Shown: positions 59,675 through 64,000 of the stretch, piece by piece
How positions within the stretch are numbered: position 1 is the stretch's first letter
How the letters are laid out: each line of letters begins with the position of its first letter
Source of the DNA: Ophioderma brevispina
Lineage: Eukaryota; Echinodermata; Ophiuroidea; Amphilepidida; Ophiodermatidae
Reading direction: 5' to 3'
Length of the DNA stretch: 64,000 nt
Assembly (NCBI GenBank): GCA_023653785.1
Contig: JAMKCH010014211.1
Coordinates: 1-64,000 of the forward strand
Notes under the pieces: generated by a model
Seen by the model: only the letters and a program-made list of their open reading frames with translations
What the model was told of the DNA's origin: nothing
Database searches by the model: none
Position numbers and translations under genes: made by a program

Positions 59675-60260
59675 CATAATGAAATGGACCCTTACTGAAA
59701 TCACTTTGACGAATTCGAAAACAATTTGGGTATTTACTTTTTGAAAAAATAACTTTCCATGTAAGCTTCACTTCTCAGCCAAGCATGTTGACATTACTGC
59801 CAGAATTTATCAAACTTGAAAAGCATGCAGTCATCAGCTCACAGACCATTGCTATTCTATATGTGCTAATCTAGTCTAATCCAAATTTCCCTTGCAAGAT
59901 CAATATCTTACTACAAGCCTGAAGTACAATATCTGAATTCCTATATGAATGCTTTTGAATTGTGTCACAAAAAATGCTAGATACACTGTAAATTATGTCA
60001 TGGATGTCAACATCTTGATTTCCGTGGCATAATTAAATTGCCACAAGCTGCCGCAAACTCTTGCTGTTTTTTTGTTTTACAAAATGTAAAACATCCATAT
60101 TGTTTTTTAAATTTGTGGAATTAATTTCAGTAAGGGTCCATTTCATTATATCATAATATTTTTCATGCAATTATGTCCCTGTAATTGTTAATCGCATCAC
60201 AAAGTCCAATATTTCCTTTGTCCAGGAAAAGATTCTTAGGGCAACAATTCTTACCTCAAC
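59675..60260. other. Non-coding stretch, nothing recognised
   Basis: AT-rich DNA. The phrase taatgaaatggacccttact (59676) has an inverted partner aagggtccatttcattat (60133-60150), so a ~475-bp segment is bracketed by short (~20-bp) inverted repeats and could itself be a small transposon. Confidence 0.45.
59676..60152. mobile_element. Possible small inverted-repeat element (~475 bp)
   Basis: The left end ataatgaaatggaccct, tactgaaat is complementary to the right end atttcagtaagggtccattt, cattat (60124-60152). The inverted pair covers ~28 bp with no visible mismatch in the core. The AT-rich interior has no frame. Not checked for target duplication beyond a shared AT-rich context. Confidence 0.6.
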
Positions 60261-60415
60261 GCGGGTTGGTACACTTACTGCACCCCTTTGCCTGCTCCCA
60301 GTCGAATTCAGCAGCCTTGACGGAATTAAGTGCACGTGATACTGTACTTTATTCCGTCAAGGCTGCTGAATTCAACTAGGAGCAGACAAAGTGGGGTCAC
60401 AAAATGTACCAACGC
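60261..60415. mobile_element. Foldback element upstream of the sulfotransferase gene
   Basis: The arms 60261-60329 and 60351-60415 are inverted complements: gaattcagcagccttgacgg against ccgtcaaggctgctgaattc perfectly, and the outer parts (ggttggtaca and gtaccaacgc) with some mismatches. The loop is ~20 bp. It lies ~325 bp before the start codon of the gene and could be a short transposon or contribute to the promoter region. Confidence 0.75.
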
Positions 60416-60705
60416 ACTGACATCAACTGTCGAATTTGTTGGTTCCAGCTTCGTTGCAACAGAAATTGCATTCACTGGAAAAGTTAAATCTATTTTTAAA
60501 GAGATGCGGATCGTTCCTATTAGAACGCAAATATAGTTTTAATACAAACATAGTATTTATTAAATTTCTATATATCAGAACCACATCAATGGTACACGAT
60601 TTTATCTGTTATAGGCAATCCATTAATCGAATTCACTTTGTTAACATCATAATCAACATTCGCAATTACCTTGATTCTGCAACGCCTGCTTTGTTATCAA
60701 TCTCT

Positions 60706-60730
60706 CTCTCTTCTCTCTCTCTCTCTCTCA
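60706..60730. repeat. (TC)n tract just before the start codon
   Basis: About 25 bp of tctctctctctc-type sequence ending 10 bp before the ATG at 60740. It may be a 5' untranslated pyrimidine tract, a core-promoter GAGA-like element, or the polypyrimidine part of an upstream splice acceptor. The sequence alone does not decide. Confidence 0.7.
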
Positions 60731-60739
60731 TCCAATTTT

Positions 60740-62716
60740 ATGTCGTTACAGCAATTACCTATTTTCCTTGCGTCTCTCACCATAAGTATATTTTTCACAG
60801 TGTACTCATACCAGGGGACGTCTTCTTTGCTTAGGACCGGGTAAGTAAAATACGTAATTAAAGTACAAGTGAAAATTGGTCAATATGATAAAGACAATAA
60901 TAGGGTGCTGCGGGTAATTAACTCAATGTAAGGGATCACAGCATAGTAACCGGTGGTATCGTTTCTTGTCTTGAAATTCTCTAAATCGATTTGATATTCC
61001 TATGGTGTGGATTCGTTCATGAAACATTTTTTTTGAAGCATTTCTTTTAAAAGTTGGATTTTTTTCACACTCTGGATTATCAACAAAAATGAGTGTAAAC
61101 ATATCCTTTTGGAAAATATTTGGTTCGGTTAGGAAGCACACTTCTCATTTGTCGGGGATGTCAATAAGCAGAATATGTAAAAAAGCCACAGGAGATCTAG
61201 GAAAGGCGATTTATGTTGACAAATGTACAACGTGGTCTGCTGTCAGCACTCATAGAATTATCGAACCATATTGGTTTCATAACCAAAAACTGGTGCAAGA
61301 ACGATACAGTATTAGTGCTTTTGGACCGCTTTTTTGCGTCGAGCTGAAAATTGAAAATTGCATTCAACAGGACAGAGGTAACTTAGTATAGGCTAGGCAG
61401 ACATTAGGTATTAGGATTTGCTAAATCAGAAAACGAGAAAAAAATCATCAAATATCAGATTTGTTGACTGTCTGTGACAAATACAGGCATCCTAACATAC
61501 CCCGCAAATGATAAGACCAAAAGTTATTTTGAAATTTGTTGTATAACGTAGACAATACTTTTATCGCATTACTTTTTTTCAGATACGCACCCGAGGTACG
61601 AATGAACCCAAACTATTCACGTTTGCAGCCTCCATCAAATCTAATAACCACTCAGTGCACCGAATCTCAAAATCAGTTGGTCTTCATTAAAACACACAAA
61701 ACGGGTAGTACTTCATTGCAGCTAATACTTCAAATTTATGGCTATTATCGAAATCTTTCCTTCCTGTTCAATGAAAAGGATTCGCAGTTCGGTCACCTGA
61801 GAAACATTCCATTAAATTTGCGGAGCCAGAGATTTATCCTACCTCCTATTTCTGTTGCTAGAGGAGATTATAATAACTACAAAGATTACGATATTTCATC
61901 TATCCATGTGAAATATAAACGGTCAGTGATGAATGCTTTCATGAAAAGTAATAGCAAATACATTACTATTGTACGGGATCCCGTCAAACAGTTTGAATCT
62001 GCCTTTGCGTTCTTTGGATACGAAGACTCGACCAAAGGGAAGACTTTGGAATCCAAAATAGAGAGCTGGCTAGATAGTCCCAAAGTTAGCACTAGTTATC
62101 TTGACAATAGTCAAATGTTTGATTTAGGAATGCCTTACAAAGACCTTCGTAATGAGAATAAAGTCAGGACATATATAGATAAACTTTCACGAGAATTTGA
62201 TCTAGTACTAGTGACAGAATATTTTGACGAATCTCTGTTATTGCTGCGTAAACTAATGTGCTGGAGTTTTCATGATATTTTGTATATACGCCAAAATACG
62301 CTGGCTGAAAGAAAGATAGAACTATCAGACGCCGTTAAAATAAAATTCGAGAATGGAATGTAGCAGACGTCGCTCTTTATAATCACTTTAACCGAACTCT
62401 TTGGCAGAAGATTAATGGCTATGGACCACAATTTCAAGATGATCTGAAGTATTTTCGACAACACCTTCAAAGCGTATATGAAGAGTGTGTAACAAAGGCC
62501 AAGTTGCAGAGAGTTAATTCACTCTTCTTACAGAAATCTCGTGTTACATACCAAGTTTCAACAAATGCTACTGATTATTGTGTTTTAATGGTTAATAGCG
62601 ATAAAACCGTCTTCAAAAGACTTTGGAGAAGGCAAAGCTATACTGGGTTCGGATTGATTTCGGATTTGTCTTTCAGTATTCAAAGTTTTCCTTTTCAGAT
62701 GCCCTTTGTCTTCTGA
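60740..62716 (+). CDS. Galactose-3-O-sulfotransferase-like protein, two coding exons, one frameshift
   Basis: Gal3ST enzymes move sulfate from PAPS to the 3-OH of galactose on glycolipids or glycoproteins in the Golgi lumen. Exon 1 (60740-60840) encodes a short cytoplasmic start and a signal-anchor helix (PIFLASLTISIFFTVYSY), then donor GGgtaagt. Exon 2 starts at 61583 after tttttttcag; both junctions leave a split Gly codon, so the frame fits exactly. In the joined protein FIKTHKTGSTS (68-78) is the 5'-phosphosulfate loop, with His72/Lys73 at the positions important in cerebroside sulfotransferase. ITIVRDPV..FESAF (161-175) is the 3'-phosphate loop, and LVLVTEYFDESLLLLRKLMCW is a family signature. 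N-glycosylation sites are NLS and NRT. One base is missing near 62354: frame 1 stops at 62361-62363, while the next frame continues WNVADVALYNHFNRTLW to 62716. With that base the length is ~411 residues, normal for the family. A real pseudogene or a sequencing error are both possible. Confidence 0.85.
61080..61390 (+). pseudogene. Mariner/Tc1-like transposase fragment inside the sulfotransferase intron
   Basis: Across two frames the order EAHFSFVGDVNKQNM (61133-61177), then TTWSAVSTHRIIEPYWF (about 61227-61277), QERYSI (61289-61306) and IQQDRG (about 61365-61382) mirrors the middle of mariner-type transposases. There, a DEAHF..G.VN.QN.R segment with the first catalytic Asp is followed by VWCA.S..GIIGP.FF and by QQDGA.PH with the second Asp. 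The first Asp position is lost to a stop (tag, 61130-61132) here; the Asp of QQD remains. No terminal repeats identified. It lies on the same strand as the gene. Confidence 0.6.
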
Positions 62717-62832
62717 AATGCACTGCATCGATAAGGTGTAGTTTAATTCAATTTTATTTAATCCCGACAACATATGTTATGGTATAAATAATCAGTAGCT
62801 ACATGCCATTCGTTAAAATAACGGGCTTGAAC

Positions 62833-62892
62833 GCGTGACTTGGTTAACTCATCTCGAACGGCCGCAGGCTGCGAGAGCTAACCAAGTCACGC
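62833..62892. repeat. Strong hairpin downstream of the sulfotransferase stop
   Basis: gcgtgacttggttaactc (62833-62850) and gagctaaccaagtcacgc (62875-62892) pair over 17-18 bp with one mismatch; an inner ctcg/cgag extends the stem. It is ~120 bp after the stop codon, in the probable 3' untranslated region or just beyond. It could be a small transposon relic or an RNA hairpin. Confidence 0.7.
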
Positions 62893-64000
62893 GCGGATTG
62901 ATTATCTTGCATACACTTAGAGTATGATATATAAATAACAACTTAATAATTTTTGATTAAAACCTGGTAAATTGGATTGATAACGGAATAATTTGTCGCA
63001 ATTTCAATTTACCATAGTTAAAAAACAATAATTTATCCTTGTCACCGTCTATTGTAACATCGTGTTACAAACGTTCAACCAAACTCCAAGTGGAATGTAT
63101 TGATTGTTCTGGCCATTACCTTTCGAGCAACAAGTGTTAAACTAACTTGCTAATAGGTTGATTGATTAGTACTTGTTAAATAAGCAAATATACGGGGAGT
63201 GTCTTACACCGTGGACTTAGTATTTTAGCAATGTGAAGACATGAAAAAATCAACAAATCTTGAACTGATGACCATCGCTGTTATATTATATTTCTATGTC
63301 TATAAACGTTGCTTTATGTACGTTGGGTAATGTAAGAATTTGTGGAACTAGCACTTGGTTTCAAATGAAAATGACGGCGTCGGATGGAGTGCTTCTGCAG
63401 TTTGGTCTCAAGAGGTTGAAAAGCTAACTAACTAACTAAAATGTTATTGTTTTTCTTTTGGAGGGGTATTCTATATAGATATATCCCAACGTCCTAACGT
63501 GCACGCACTTTTGCAAAAAACCAAAATCACGGAGCGAACCCTTGCCTTGTTTTAAGAGGAATTTCCCGCAAGATCAAGAAAGAAAATAACGCTCTCTACC
63601 CTCCCTTTTTTTTTTTGCGGTGATCGTCAGGTTTTCCTCTAGGGACGTAGGAGATATTCAACTAGTGTTTGGTCTGATCATCTGAAAATGCTAATGGATT
63701 AGGTTTTCTGTTTTTGATGGGTTTCTTTCTTCATTCTTCTGGCAACATTTCACTGCGGTCTAGTTCAGTAATCGTTTCACGTATTCTGACTAGATTTACA
63801 TCAATGACCGCTGACCCGTCCTCATTTTATGACACATGACATTGACCCCTGTCTGACCTTTCACCTGGCCACAGGCATCAAAATATGTAATTTACTGTAC
63901 AAATTCTCTTCCTTTCTACAACAGCATTACGCCGATATCCACTAAACTGGTTCAGAGGAACCGCTGACACTTGCTTCATATAGGGTGTTCATTGATAAGG
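62893..64000. other. Non-coding stretch, nothing recognised
   Basis: AT-rich DNA to the end of the window. The T run at 63607-63618 is the only simple repeat. No frame or motif supports another exon. Confidence 0.45.

Noticed and set aside
1..64000. tRNA, rRNA and CRISPR-like arrays.
   Set aside because: No cloverleaf-like or rRNA-like sequence was noticed by eye, and the tandem repeats lack the uniform repeat/unique spacer pattern of CRISPR arrays.

Overview
This window looks like repeat-rich, AT-rich genomic DNA of an invertebrate animal. The reasons are: one gene of the animal galactose-3-O-sulfotransferase family with a GT-AG intron; animal-type transposable elements (Ty3/Gypsy, non-LTR/LINE, Penelope-like with a GIY-YIG domain, mariner-like, foldback elements); and no bacterial operon structure. 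A marine invertebrate, perhaps a deuterostome such as an echinoderm, hemichordate or amphioxus, is an inference from general element flavour, not a demonstrated identification.

Layout. 1-8.4 kb: non-coding DNA with a dispersed repeat copy, a poly-G-ended foldback element (3.5-4.0 kb), a T-rich ~295-bp satellite (4.7-5.7 kb), a poly-A tract and a ~55-60-bp minisatellite (7.4-8.06 kb). 8.4-17.8 kb: a decayed Ty3/Gypsy element with recognisable LTRs, gag, protease, RNase H tail, integrase and a possible chromodomain, followed by ~3.6 kb of unexplained DNA before the 3' LTR. 17.9-22.0 kb: a ~1.9-kb sequence repeated twice. 22.5-25.6 kb: a ~200-bp satellite split by two inverted-repeat DNA transposons. 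27.1-32.5 kb: a second, structurally intact but internally deleted Ty3/Gypsy element with 187-bp LTRs, primer binding site, polypurine tract and a 4-bp target duplication. 32.9-40.15 and 45.2-52.6 kb: a ~7.3-kb direct duplication whose copies differ mostly by short indels and by three large presence/absence segments. 52.6-56.1 kb: two Penelope-like copies, one bracketed by ~48-bp inverted repeats. 56.9-57.1 kb: a LINE fragment.

58.8-62.9 kb: foldback elements and a 220-bp duplication, then the one host gene found. It has two coding exons (60740-60840 and 61583-62716) encoding a Golgi-type galactose-3-O-sulfotransferase with one apparent single-base frameshift. A decayed mariner-like transposase lies in its intron.

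A recurring theme is that paired copies differ by many one-base insertions and deletions and by homopolymer length. That pattern is typical of incompletely polished long reads or unmerged haplotypes, so frameshifts here should not be read automatically as biology. Apart from the sulfotransferase, every open frame I could interpret belongs to a mobile element.
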